This document shows positions 18,345 to 26,428 of a stretch of 64,000 bases of DNA, one piece after another. Both the position numbers and the translations under genes were made by a program. Positions within the stretch are counted from its first letter, which is position 1. Each line of letters begins with the position of its first letter. Source of the DNA: Caldicoprobacter guelmensis (GTDB lineage Bacteria > Bacillota > Clostridia > Caldicoprobacterales > Caldicoprobacteraceae); NCBI RefSeq assembly GCF_016908415.1, contig NZ_JAFBDW010000005.1, forward strand, positions 220,722-284,721. The letters are read 5' to 3'. A model generated the notes under the pieces. It was not told the origin of the DNA. It worked only from the letters and a program-made list of their open reading frames with translations, and searched no databases.

Positions 18345-19055
18345 ATGGAATTTAAAACTTTACAAGTTGAAAAATTATCGGATAAAGTTGTTAAAGAAAT
18401 TATACATATGCTCGAGACTGGTGCATTAAAACCAGGTGATAAACTCCCACCAGAAGTAGAATTTGCTGAGCAGTTAGGAGTAAGTAGGGGAATATTGAGG
18501 GAAGCGTTAACCATATTACAATCTCAAGGTTATATTAGTAGAAAACCAAAGGATGGTACCTATATACGTAAGTTACCTAATAAGTATTCGAGGGATGAAT
18601 CTGTTCTTTCCATGTTTAAAAAAGCTACTTATAGGGATTTATTAGAGATGAGAGAATCTTTGGAACAAAAAGTAGTGGAATTGGTTATAGAAAGAGCTAC
18701 AGATGATGATATTATGGCTTTAGAAAAAATGCTAATGGAAACCGAATTGACTGAAGAAAAAAGTATAGTAGTAGATCACGATTTTCATTTAAAGTTGGCT
18801 GAGTTATCTCAAAATATATTGATTATAAATTTTATTGATATTTATTATAATCTTATTCATGAGTTAGCAGAGATCAGCTTAAAAAACAATAAGCAACGAA
18901 GAATAGAAATAATAAAAGAACATATGGAAATTGTGAAAGCTATTAAAGAAAGAAATATAGAAAAAGCAAAAAAGGCTGTAATATACCATCTTAACGCAGT
19001 TAAAGAAACTATAAATACAGTTAAAGAGACGACTGATAATATTGAATCTGATTAA
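18345..19055 (+). CDS. GntR/FadR-family transcriptional regulator
   Basis: The N-terminal winged helix (LSDKVVKEIIHMLETGALKPGDKLPPEVEFAEQLGVSRGILREALTILQSQGYISRKPKDGTYI) is followed by an all-helical FCD ligand domain (DLLEMRESLEQKVVELVIERATDDDI, DHDFHLKLAELSQN, IIKEHMEIVKAIKERNIEKAKKAVIYHL). FCD members sense small organic acids. ATG 18345 has GAGGA eight bases upstream and is preferred over ATG 18327 (236 residues). It is the first gene of the AT-rich island and likely controls it. Confidence 0.88.
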   Translation: MEFKTLQVEKLSDKVVKEIIHMLETGALKPGDKLPPEVEFAEQLGVSRGILREALTILQSQGYISRKPKDGTYIRKLPNKYSRDESVLSMFKKATYRDLLEMRESLEQKVVELVIERATDDDIMALEKMLMETELTEEKSIVVDHDFHLKLAELSQNILIINFIDIYYNLIHELAEISLKNNKQRRIEIIKEHMEIVKAIKERNIEKAKKAVIYHLNAVKETINTVKETTDNIESD

Positions 19056-19120
19056 TGTAAAAAATGCAGGGAAAAAATGATAATAGAGGATACACTATAA
19101 TAGCAATAGGGGATGATATC

Positions 19121-20482
19121 TTGAAAGAAACAGTTAAAATATTAGCGCCATGTGGAATGCTTGGGTATGGTTATCCAATGGAGTCATTTTTAAATGGAAT
19201 TGCGGAAGGACCAGATGCTATTGTAGTAGATGCTGGTTCTACTGACGCCGGCCCTCATAAACTTGGTGCAGGGGTAAGCATAGTAAGTAGAAGGGCTACA
19301 AAAAAAGACCTTATACCCATTATTACATATGGGCTTAAGCTTAAGATCCCTGTAATTATAGGATCTGCAGGTGGTGCAGGAGCTAGTGTCCACGTAAAAT
19401 GGACTAAAGAAATTATTGAGGAAATATTAGAAGAACAAAATCTTAAGGCAAAAATTGCTATTATTTGGGCTGATATACCTAAAGATTTGGTTATAAAAGC
19501 TTTGTCTGAAAATAAAATTATTCCAGTAAGTAAAAGTGTCAAACCTTTAAAAGAAGATATCGTCAAAGATACAAACAATATTGTAGCTCAAATGGGGCAT
19601 GAACCAATCTTAAAGGCGTTGGAAGAAAAGGCGGACATCATTATTTGTGGTAGAGCATATGATCCTTCACCTTTTGCTGCAGTAGGTTTGTTTTACGGTT
19701 TTGAACCTGGTTTGTGTTACCATTTAGGCAAAATATTAGAATGCGGAGCTTTATGTGCTGAACCTGGTACTACAAAAGATTGTATATTGGGAATCTTAAA
19801 GAAAGATTCCTTTATAGTAAAGCCTTTGAATAACGTAAGAAAGTGTTATCCTACTAGTGTAGCTGCACATACTTTTTATGAAAAAGAACATCCTTTTATA
19901 CTTAAAGGACCGGGTTTTATACTTGATTTGGAGAAATGTGAATTTACTCAAATTGAGGAGGGGGTAGTAGAAGTTAGAAATAGTAGATTTATAAAAACAG
20001 AGCCTTATTATATTAAATTGGAAGGTGCAAGAAAAATAGCTTATAGAACTTTTGTTATAGCTGGTGTGCGAGATCCTTTACTAGTAGAAAAAATTGAAGA
20101 AGTTGAATCTGCGGTGGAGAAACAAGTGAGAGAATACTACGCAGAAATTCCAAGTGATGATTATAAAATTAATTTTTACAATTATGGGAAGAATGGTGTT
20201 ATGGGTTCAAGGGAAATAGAGAATTTTAATGGTTATGAGATAGGAGTTTTATTTGAAGTAATTGCTAATACGCAGGAATTAGCAAATGCTATTTGTGCCT
20301 CTTTGCGTTCTACTTTTCTACATTACGGGTATGAAGGTAGAAAATCTACTGCTGGGAATTTAGCTTTTCCTTTTGCTCCCAGTGATATTGAATATGGGCC
20401 TGTGTATGAATTTAGTATATATCACCTTATGGAAGTAGAAGATTGGTCAAAGTTGTTTAAAATAGAGTATCTGTGGAGGTAG
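19121..20482 (+). CDS. AtuA-family (DUF1446) protein
   Basis: The N-terminal core KILAPCGMLGYGYPMESFLNGIAEGPDAIVVDAGSTDAGPHKLGAG is characteristic of the acyclic terpene utilisation AtuA family. Further conserved parts are IIGSAGGAGASVHVKW and ICGRAYDPSPFAAVGLFYG. I prefer TTG 19121 (453 residues; AGGGG eight bases upstream) to ATG 19064, which has no ribosome site. The name comes from terpene degradation, but most family members have no known reaction. The next gene, a DUF4387 protein, is its usual partner. Confidence 0.82.
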   Translation: MKETVKILAPCGMLGYGYPMESFLNGIAEGPDAIVVDAGSTDAGPHKLGAGVSIVSRRATKKDLIPIITYGLKLKIPVIIGSAGGAGASVHVKWTKEIIEEILEEQNLKAKIAIIWADIPKDLVIKALSENKIIPVSKSVKPLKEDIVKDTNNIVAQMGHEPILKALEEKADIIICGRAYDPSPFAAVGLFYGFEPGLCYHLGKILECGALCAEPGTTKDCILGILKKDSFIVKPLNNVRKCYPTSVAAHTFYEKEHPFILKGPGFILDLEKCEFTQIEEGVVEVRNSRFIKTEPYYIKLEGARKIAYRTFVIAGVRDPLLVEKIEEVESAVEKQVREYYAEIPSDDYKINFYNYGKNGVMGSREIENFNGYEIGVLFEVIANTQELANAICASLRSTFLHYGYEGRKSTAGNLAFPFAPSDIEYGPVYEFSIYHLMEVEDWSKLFKIEYLWR

Positions 20483-20489
20483 GTTTATT

Positions 20490-20801
20490 ATGGCCAATTT
20501 ATACGAAATGGCCAAAGTATTAAGAAGCAAAAATGCTGGACCTTTTGATATTACGTTGGATGTATTATTTGATAATCAGGAATACTACTGGAAAGTTAAA
20601 CAATCAGGGCAAATTACTAAGAGAAAGATAGCAGAATTGTATAAAATACCGGAATCACATATTTCACATTTAGTATTTTACGATCAAGCATTGGGATTTA
20701 AAATTACTTTTACTAGAGATGTATCATCAGGAAGTATAGGGGATAGAGATGTATATGGTGCACAGCAACATGTGCCGTTGATGAAAATTCAGATACCGTA
20801 G
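20490..20801 (+). CDS. DUF4387 protein, AtuA partner
   Basis: The 103-residue protein (YEMAKVLRSKNAGPFDITLDVLFDN, IPESHISHLVFYDQALGFKITFTR, GSIGDRDVYGAQQHVP) matches the small DUF4387 family. Members sit directly after AtuA genes or are fused to them. It starts seven bases after the AtuA stop. Together they probably form one enzyme or complex of unknown reaction. Confidence 0.78.
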   Translation: MANLYEMAKVLRSKNAGPFDITLDVLFDNQEYYWKVKQSGQITKRKIAELYKIPESHISHLVFYDQALGFKITFTRDVSSGSIGDRDVYGAQQHVPLMKIQIP

Positions 20802-20813
20802 GGGGTACTAAAA

Positions 20814-21716
20814 ATGCTGAAAGTAGGTGTTGTTGGAAGTATAAATACTGACTTAATTGTAAAGGCACGAAGAATGCCCCAAAAGGGTGAAACTATAATA
20901 GGTGATAAGTTTTTAATGTTTCCAGGCGGTAAGGGTGCTAATCAAGCTGTTGCGGTTTCGCGGCTTGGAGTTGAAACTTTTATGTTTGGTTCAGTAGGGG
21001 ATGACAATAATGGTAGTTATATGCTTGATGTTCTGAGGAGTGAAAAAGTAAATACTTCTTTTATTCAAAAAGTAGAAGGAGAAAAAACGGGTGTAGCAAT
21101 CATATATATTTCGGAATTGGAAAATGATAATAGAATAGTTGTGATTCCTGGTGCCAATCAAAAAACTACTGTTGAATATGTGAAACAAATAGAAGATTAC
21201 TTGATTCAAGCAGATATATTTTTGATTCAAATGGAAATACCCTTAGAAACAATAGAGTATGTGGTAGATTTTTTATATCGAAATAAGAAAATTATTATCT
21301 TAAATCCTGCTCCTGCAATGAAACTTAGCGAGGAAATTGTAGAAAAAGTCAATTTTATTACACCTAATGAGCACGAATGTTCAATTGTTTTTGATTATAC
21401 CAAAAAACGTGAAGAACTTATGAGGAGATTTCCTAACAAACTTATTGTAACGGAAGGGGAAAAAGGAGTAAGATTTTTTGATGGTAATAGGATAATTCAT
21501 ATACCTGCTTTAAATGTTGATGTCGTTGATACCACAGGTGCAGGAGATGCTTTTAATGGCGCATTTGCTGCAGCTTTGGCTGAAGGTAAATCTTTGTATC
21601 ATGCAGTAAAATTTGCTAATGTTGCGGCAGGATTATCTGTTACAAAAATTGGAGCACAAGCAGGAATGGTTGATAGAGAGCAGATTGAAAAATATATAAG
21701 ACAATGGGGGATATAA
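20814..21716 (+). CDS. rbsK: Ribokinase (PfkB family)
   Basis: The 300-residue protein has both PfkB signatures: FPGGKGANQAVAVSRLG near residue 45 and DTTGAGDAFNGAFAAAL (catalytic Asp in GAGD) near the C-terminus. MLKVGVVGSINTDLIVKARRMPQKGET is a typical ribokinase start. It phosphorylates ribose at C5 using ATP. Next to two ADP-ribosylglycohydrolase-type genes it suggests that ribose freed from an N- or O-riboside is captured. Its end overlaps the next gene by 13 bases. Confidence 0.88.
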   Translation: MLKVGVVGSINTDLIVKARRMPQKGETIIGDKFLMFPGGKGANQAVAVSRLGVETFMFGSVGDDNNGSYMLDVLRSEKVNTSFIQKVEGEKTGVAIIYISELENDNRIVVIPGANQKTTVEYVKQIEDYLIQADIFLIQMEIPLETIEYVVDFLYRNKKIIILNPAPAMKLSEEIVEKVNFITPNEHECSIVFDYTKKREELMRRFPNKLIVTEGEKGVRFFDGNRIIHIPALNVDVVDTTGAGDAFNGAFAAALAEGKSLYHAVKFANVAAGLSVTKIGAQAGMVDREQIEKYIRQWGI

Positions 21717-22642
21717 AATTGGTTAGGGTAGAAAAATGGCAACTCATGATTCAAAGTTTTAAACGGTTGAGTAAAGATAAGATTCTTTATTTAATGTTGA
21801 TGCCAGCGTTTGTGTATTTTATAGTGTATCATTTCTGGCCTATGTTAGGTATGACACTAGCTTTTCAGGATTACAGAGTTATCGGAAATAATGTATGGGT
21901 AGGGTTGAAATACTTTAAGATTTTATTTGGTTCACCTGTTTTTGGGAATGTTTTAATGAACACTGTTATTATAAGTAGTATGAAGTTAATATTTTGTTTC
22001 CCAGTACCTATAATACTTGCTTTATTAGTTAGTGAGGTAAGAAATTCTCTATTTAGAAAGTGTGTACAATCAGTGATATATTTACCGCATTTTCTATCAT
22101 GGGTAGTTATTGCTGGAATATGGATAAATATGTTATCTCCCAATGGCGGTATTGTTAATCACATAAGAAATTTATTTGGATTGCCATCCATAGATTTTAT
22201 GACAAGTAAACAGCATATAAGGTGGGTTCTGGTATTTTCAGAAATATGGCGAAGTGCTGGATGGGATTCTATTATATACTTAGCTGCTATAATGAGAATA
22301 AGTTTTTCGTTATATGAAGCAGCTTATATTGATGGTGCTTCCAAATTTCAACAGATGTTTTATATAACATTACCTGAATTAAAAAGTACTATTATTACAG
22401 TATTTATTTTGAATCTTGGGTATTTTATGAATGCTGGTTTTGATCAGGTTTATAATTTTATGAACGATTCTGTAATAAGTGTAATTGATATATTGGATAC
22501 TTATGTATATAGGGTAGGAATGGTTAATGTACAATATTCATACGCAACAGCTGCAAGCTTTTTTAAAGGAATAGTAGGTTGTGTATTAATTTTTATTACC
22601 CATATCCTGTCAAAAAAGTTGACAGGCAAGGGTTTATGGTAA
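21704..22642 (+). CDS. ABC transporter permease (LplB type)
   Basis: The 312-residue membrane protein has about six spans. The EAA loop is SLYEAAYIDGASKFQQMFYITLPELKSTI. LYLMLMPAFVYFIVYHFWPMLGMTLAFQDYRV is typical of the LplB/AraQ group that works with large oligosaccharide- or riboside-binding lipoproteins. No good ribosome site precedes ATG 21704, so translation may depend on coupling to the ribokinase, or may start at TTG 21719. Confidence 0.85.
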   Translation: MGDIKLVRVEKWQLMIQSFKRLSKDKILYLMLMPAFVYFIVYHFWPMLGMTLAFQDYRVIGNNVWVGLKYFKILFGSPVFGNVLMNTVIISSMKLIFCFPVPIILALLVSEVRNSLFRKCVQSVIYLPHFLSWVVIAGIWINMLSPNGGIVNHIRNLFGLPSIDFMTSKQHIRWVLVFSEIWRSAGWDSIIYLAAIMRISFSLYEAAYIDGASKFQQMFYITLPELKSTIITVFILNLGYFMNAGFDQVYNFMNDSVISVIDILDTYVYRVGMVNVQYSYATAASFFKGIVGCVLIFITHILSKKLTGKGLW

Positions 22643-22657
22643 GGTGGTGTCATTGTA

Positions 22658-23536
22658 ATGAATAAAGATAAGTTGTTTCATATCGTAATATATATATTGC
22701 TTTTTTTGATTGCAATGACAATGATTATTCCTTTGTTGAATATAGTAGCATTATCATTAACGAAACCGGAAGGTGCTTTGGAATTCAAGGGATGGGAAAT
22801 AATTCCCAAAGGATTTTCTTTAATTAACTATAAAGTTATTCTTTCAAATGTTATGGTATTGAAAAGTATATTTAATTCTTTATTTATTACAGGTATGGGT
22901 ACGTTAATAAACATATTAATGACAACCATGGCAGCATATGCTCTTACCCGACCTTCCTTAATTGGTAAACGGTTTTTTATGACTTTATTAATTATTGTAA
23001 TGGTTTTTGAACCTGGATTAATACCTGAATATTTAGTAATAAAGAAGATAGGTCTTATTGACAATTATTGGTCTGTGATTTTATATAAAGCCGTAAATGT
23101 TTATTATCTTATCATTATTATGAGGTTCTTTGATGAAATACCAAAATCATTAATTGAGGCTGCTGAAATTGATGGAGCAGGACATATGAGAATACTTTTT
23201 AAAGTGGTTTTACCTGTGGCTAAGGCAGCTATAGCTACTATTGGTTTGTTTTATGCTGTTTATCATTGGAATGAATATTTTCGAGCATCAATTTATCTTA
23301 ATAGCCAAAGTAAATGGCCACTGCAGGTAGTGTTAAGGCAGTTTGTGGTTTTAGATGATACTACAAGTATGATAGGAGTAAACAATCTATTATCATACAG
23401 TGATATAGCACGATTAAATTATAAAGCTCTACAGGCCACAACAATTATTATTGCAGTTATACCAATTTTACTTCTTTATCCTTTAATTCTAAAGTATTAT
23501 ACTAAGGGTACCCTGGAAGGAGGAGTTAAAGATTAA
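22658..23536 (+). CDS. ABC transporter permease (YtcP/LplC type)
   Basis: The 292-residue protein has six predicted spans and the EAA loop SLIEAAEIDGAGHMRILFKVVLPVAKAAI. The C-terminus TKGTLEGGVKD is characteristic of the LplC/YtcP branch, which pairs with LplB. It starts 15 bases after the LplB stop. Confidence 0.87.
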   Translation: MNKDKLFHIVIYILLFLIAMTMIIPLLNIVALSLTKPEGALEFKGWEIIPKGFSLINYKVILSNVMVLKSIFNSLFITGMGTLINILMTTMAAYALTRPSLIGKRFFMTLLIIVMVFEPGLIPEYLVIKKIGLIDNYWSVILYKAVNVYYLIIIMRFFDEIPKSLIEAAEIDGAGHMRILFKVVLPVAKAAIATIGLFYAVYHWNEYFRASIYLNSQSKWPLQVVLRQFVVLDDTTSMIGVNNLLSYSDIARLNYKALQATTIIIAVIPILLLYPLILKYYTKGTLEGGVKD

Positions 23537-23682
23537 AGATAAGAATAGAAGATTTGAAAAGACATTTATCAAGGGGGGAGGGGTACAATTAGAAATGTAA
23601 AATTAACATTGTGTTATTGATTATTAACATTATGTAGATGAAATTTTTTAATTTAAATTTCGAATGAAAGGAGAGAATGTGT

Positions 23683-25212
23683 ATGATGAAAAAGTTTTTA
23701 GTATCATTGTTAATCTTAGTGTTAATATTTTCTGTTGTGGGATGTAAGGGGAGTAACAATACTGCTAAAAGCACTACAGATAGTGTTAAAGATACTGGAA
23801 ATACCAATAGCAATAATAACAATACAGAAAATGGTAATGCAGGTTCAAAAGAACCAGTAAAGTTAAGAATTGTAATGAAAGATGCAGATCCTTCTGATCC
23901 TGTGGCGGTAAAATTTTTTGAAAATCTCGAAAAAGCTCTTGCGGAAGAAGGATTTAATTATAAGTTTGAATTAGTACAGATGCCTGCAGGTAATTATGCA
24001 GAAAAGTTAAATTTGATGCTTCTTAGTGGAAATGTACCTGATATTATATATTTTCAAGGAGGAGATAAACAAATTGCAGATCAAGGTTTACTAGAAAATT
24101 TACTACCTTATGTGGAAAACTCTAAATATATAAAGAGAATACTTTATCCGCATAATATAAAGCGCTTGCAAAATTATCCTTATTTACTATGGATAAAACC
24201 TGTCAGTTCAAAAGTACCAGTAGTAAGAAGTGATTGGTTTGAAAAAATGGAATCTTCGAAACAACTGATGGATAATCCTACTATAGACAATTATTATACT
24301 TTTTTACGTGAACTTAAAGAAAAAGATTTTGATGGGAAAGGTAATCCAGTTTATGGTGTGACAGTAGCTGGAAACATAATTGAATTGGATGAAGTGTTTG
24401 ACCAAGCTTTTGGGAATACAGCCACATGGATAAAGGATAACTCAGGGAAGTATATTTATAAACGTGTATCACAGAATGAAAAGGAAAAACTGGCTTTTTA
24501 TAGGAAGTTATACGAGGAAAAAATATTGGATCCTGAATATTTAACTAAACAGTGGGATACAAAAGAGCAAGCTTTTTATAGTAATACAGTGGGTATGATT
24601 ATAGGTACTGCAGGGAAAGTTATAGATATTTATGAGGGCAAGATGAAAAAAGCTAATGGTGATAATGTGAGTCTTGTAGTTCTACCGCCAGCAAAAGGTA
24701 AGGCACAAGGATATTTACCTATTGATGTGAATAAAGAAACCAGAGGATTTGCTATATCAGCTTTATCAAAGTATAAAAATGAAGCATTTCAAGTGTTTGA
24801 ATTTTTAGCTACCCCTAAAGGTCAGTTGCTTGATAGATTGGGATTTGAAAATGAACATTACATTATAAAAGATAATAAGATTTATTTAACTGAAAAGTCA
24901 CAGGAGTGGTTTTCAAGATTTTGGGAACCGTTGGAGTTAAACGTAGGTATGGAAGTGGCTACTCCTCTATTAAGTAAGCCTGCTGAAGAATCGCTAAATT
25001 TGGCAAACAAGTATTATACGGAAGATGTAAATTTCTTAATTCCGGCAGATTTTACTGCTAAGTGGGACGCTATGGAAAACTTGTATAAAGAATTTTCTGC
25101 AGATATAATTACGGGTAAACGTTCGATAGATGACTTCGATGCGTTTGTTCAGGAATGGTATAAAGCTGGCGGGAATGAAGTTACTCAGTATGCCAATGAG
25201 GTATTGAAGTAA
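23683..25212 (+). CDS. ABC transporter substrate-binding lipoprotein (LplA-like)
   Basis: MMKKFLVSLLILVLIFSVVGCKG is a lipoprotein signal with lipobox VVGC. A Ser/Thr/Asn-rich linker follows, then an approximately 440-residue binding domain (RIVMKDADPSDPVAVKFFENL, AEKLNLMLLSGNVPDIIYFQGG). ATG 23683 is nine bases after AAAGGAGAG and is preferred over ATG 23677 (509 residues). It serves the two preceding permeases. The ligand is unknown; the context suggests a ribosyl compound. No ATPase gene is present. Confidence 0.88.
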   Translation: MMKKFLVSLLILVLIFSVVGCKGSNNTAKSTTDSVKDTGNTNSNNNNTENGNAGSKEPVKLRIVMKDADPSDPVAVKFFENLEKALAEEGFNYKFELVQMPAGNYAEKLNLMLLSGNVPDIIYFQGGDKQIADQGLLENLLPYVENSKYIKRILYPHNIKRLQNYPYLLWIKPVSSKVPVVRSDWFEKMESSKQLMDNPTIDNYYTFLRELKEKDFDGKGNPVYGVTVAGNIIELDEVFDQAFGNTATWIKDNSGKYIYKRVSQNEKEKLAFYRKLYEEKILDPEYLTKQWDTKEQAFYSNTVGMIIGTAGKVIDIYEGKMKKANGDNVSLVVLPPAKGKAQGYLPIDVNKETRGFAISALSKYKNEAFQVFEFLATPKGQLLDRLGFENEHYIIKDNKIYLTEKSQEWFSRFWEPLELNVGMEVATPLLSKPAEESLNLANKYYTEDVNFLIPADFTAKWDAMENLYKEFSADIITGKRSIDDFDAFVQEWYKAGGNEVTQYANEVLK

Positions 25213-25231
25213 TATATATGGAGGTTTGTCA

Positions 25232-26428
25232 ATGATAAAATTTAAGGATCGTGTAAGAGGTGTAGTTTTAGGTATAGCTTATGGGGATGCTCTAGGTGCA
25301 CCGGTAGAAAAATTATCTTATGAAGAAATTAAAAAGAAATACGGTAGAGTAAATACATTGAATACTAAATGGTATAAAGCGGATTTACCTGCAAACGAAA
25401 GGCTTTATCGCATGAAAGGTAATGGAATTGTTACTGATGATACATTGATGACGTTATCTTTAATTAACGTATACTGTATTAAAAAAAGGCATTTAGATGC
25501 ATATGATCTTGCAGATGAATTTATTAAAGAAATAGCTTTTAGGCCTAAGTATATTCCCGAATTTGGTAGAGAGGCGTTCCTTATAGAACGCCTCTTCTAC
25601 CCTGAAAAATATCTATTTCTTAGGCATGCCTTGGCTAATTGTAATCCCAGAGAAGGCGGTATTGGCAATATGGTAAATTGTGGTGCTGCTATGTATATTG
25701 CACCTGTAGGAGTTGTTAATGCTTGTGATCCTATGGCGGCGTATAATGAAGCTATAAGTTTTGCCATGGGTCATCAATCAAGTTATGGTTTGGAAGCTGC
25801 GGGTGTATTAGCTGCATGTGTAGCAAAAGCATTTGAGCCTGATGTTGATATTAGCGATATTATTCAAACAGCGTTAAATTGTGCAAAAGATGGAACTAAG
25901 AAAGCTATAGAAGAGATTTGTAATGCAGCATTAAAGTTAAGAAAGTATAAAGATGATAAAGATCTTGTAGTAAAAGAGTTTCATAAAATAATGTCATATT
26001 TTTCTCCGATGGGGGATGATGTTAACAAAACAATAGAAAAAGTAGGTATTCCTTCTAACTATTATACCCCAAATAGGTTGTTTAGTATTGAAGAACTTCC
26101 CATAGCGTTAGGATATATTACACTTCACGATGGTGATTTCCAGAATTCTGTGATTGATGGAATTAACTCTGGAAGGGATACAGATTCGATCGGAGTAATG
26201 ATAGGAGCTATACTTGGTGCTAAACATGGATATAAAGTGATTTCAAAAGAAGATATAGAGACTCTCGAAAAAGTTAATAAATTAAATTTAATAGAAGCTG
26301 CTGATAGATTTGCTGAAGTAGCCCAGTATATAATCCAAAAGGATTTAGAATTATGGGAGAAAAAGAAAGATTTTTATAATAAGTTAGGATTAGGGGAAGA
26401 TAGTAAAGAAGGGAGATTGAACCAATAA
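25232..26428 (+). CDS. ADP-ribosylglycohydrolase family enzyme 1
   Basis: The 398-residue protein has the DraG/ARH fold motifs: GVVLGIAYGDALGAPVE, VTDDTLMTLSLI (first metal cluster) and the C-terminal metal motif INSGRDTDSIGVMIGAILGA. The family removes ADP-ribose from acceptors, or cleaves related N-glycosides, using two magnesium ions. ATG 25232 sits seven bases after GGAGG. A strong inverted repeat lies in the coding sequence at 25566-25600. The operon context points to catabolism of an imported riboside rather than protein de-ADP-ribosylation. Confidence 0.85.
   Translation: MIKFKDRVRGVVLGIAYGDALGAPVEKLSYEEIKKKYGRVNTLNTKWYKADLPANERLYRMKGNGIVTDDTLMTLSLINVYCIKKRHLDAYDLADEFIKEIAFRPKYIPEFGREAFLIERLFYPEKYLFLRHALANCNPREGGIGNMVNCGAAMYIAPVGVVNACDPMAAYNEAISFAMGHQSSYGLEAAGVLAACVAKAFEPDVDISDIIQTALNCAKDGTKKAIEEICNAALKLRKYKDDKDLVVKEFHKIMSYFSPMGDDVNKTIEKVGIPSNYYTPNRLFSIEELPIALGYITLHDGDFQNSVIDGINSGRDTDSIGVMIGAILGAKHGYKVISKEDIETLEKVNKLNLIEAADRFAEVAQYIIQKDLELWEKKKDFYNKLGLGEDSKEGRLNQ
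25566..25600. repeat. Strong inverted repeat inside an ADP-ribosylglycohydrolase gene
   Basis: GAGGCGTTC and GAACGCCTC pair perfectly around CTTATA, and the stem extends outward (GTAGA with TCTAC) past one unpaired base. It is unusually G+C-rich for this AT-rich island. It lies in frame (REAFLIERLFYPE), so it may be chance codon structure or an mRNA element. Confidence 0.5.
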
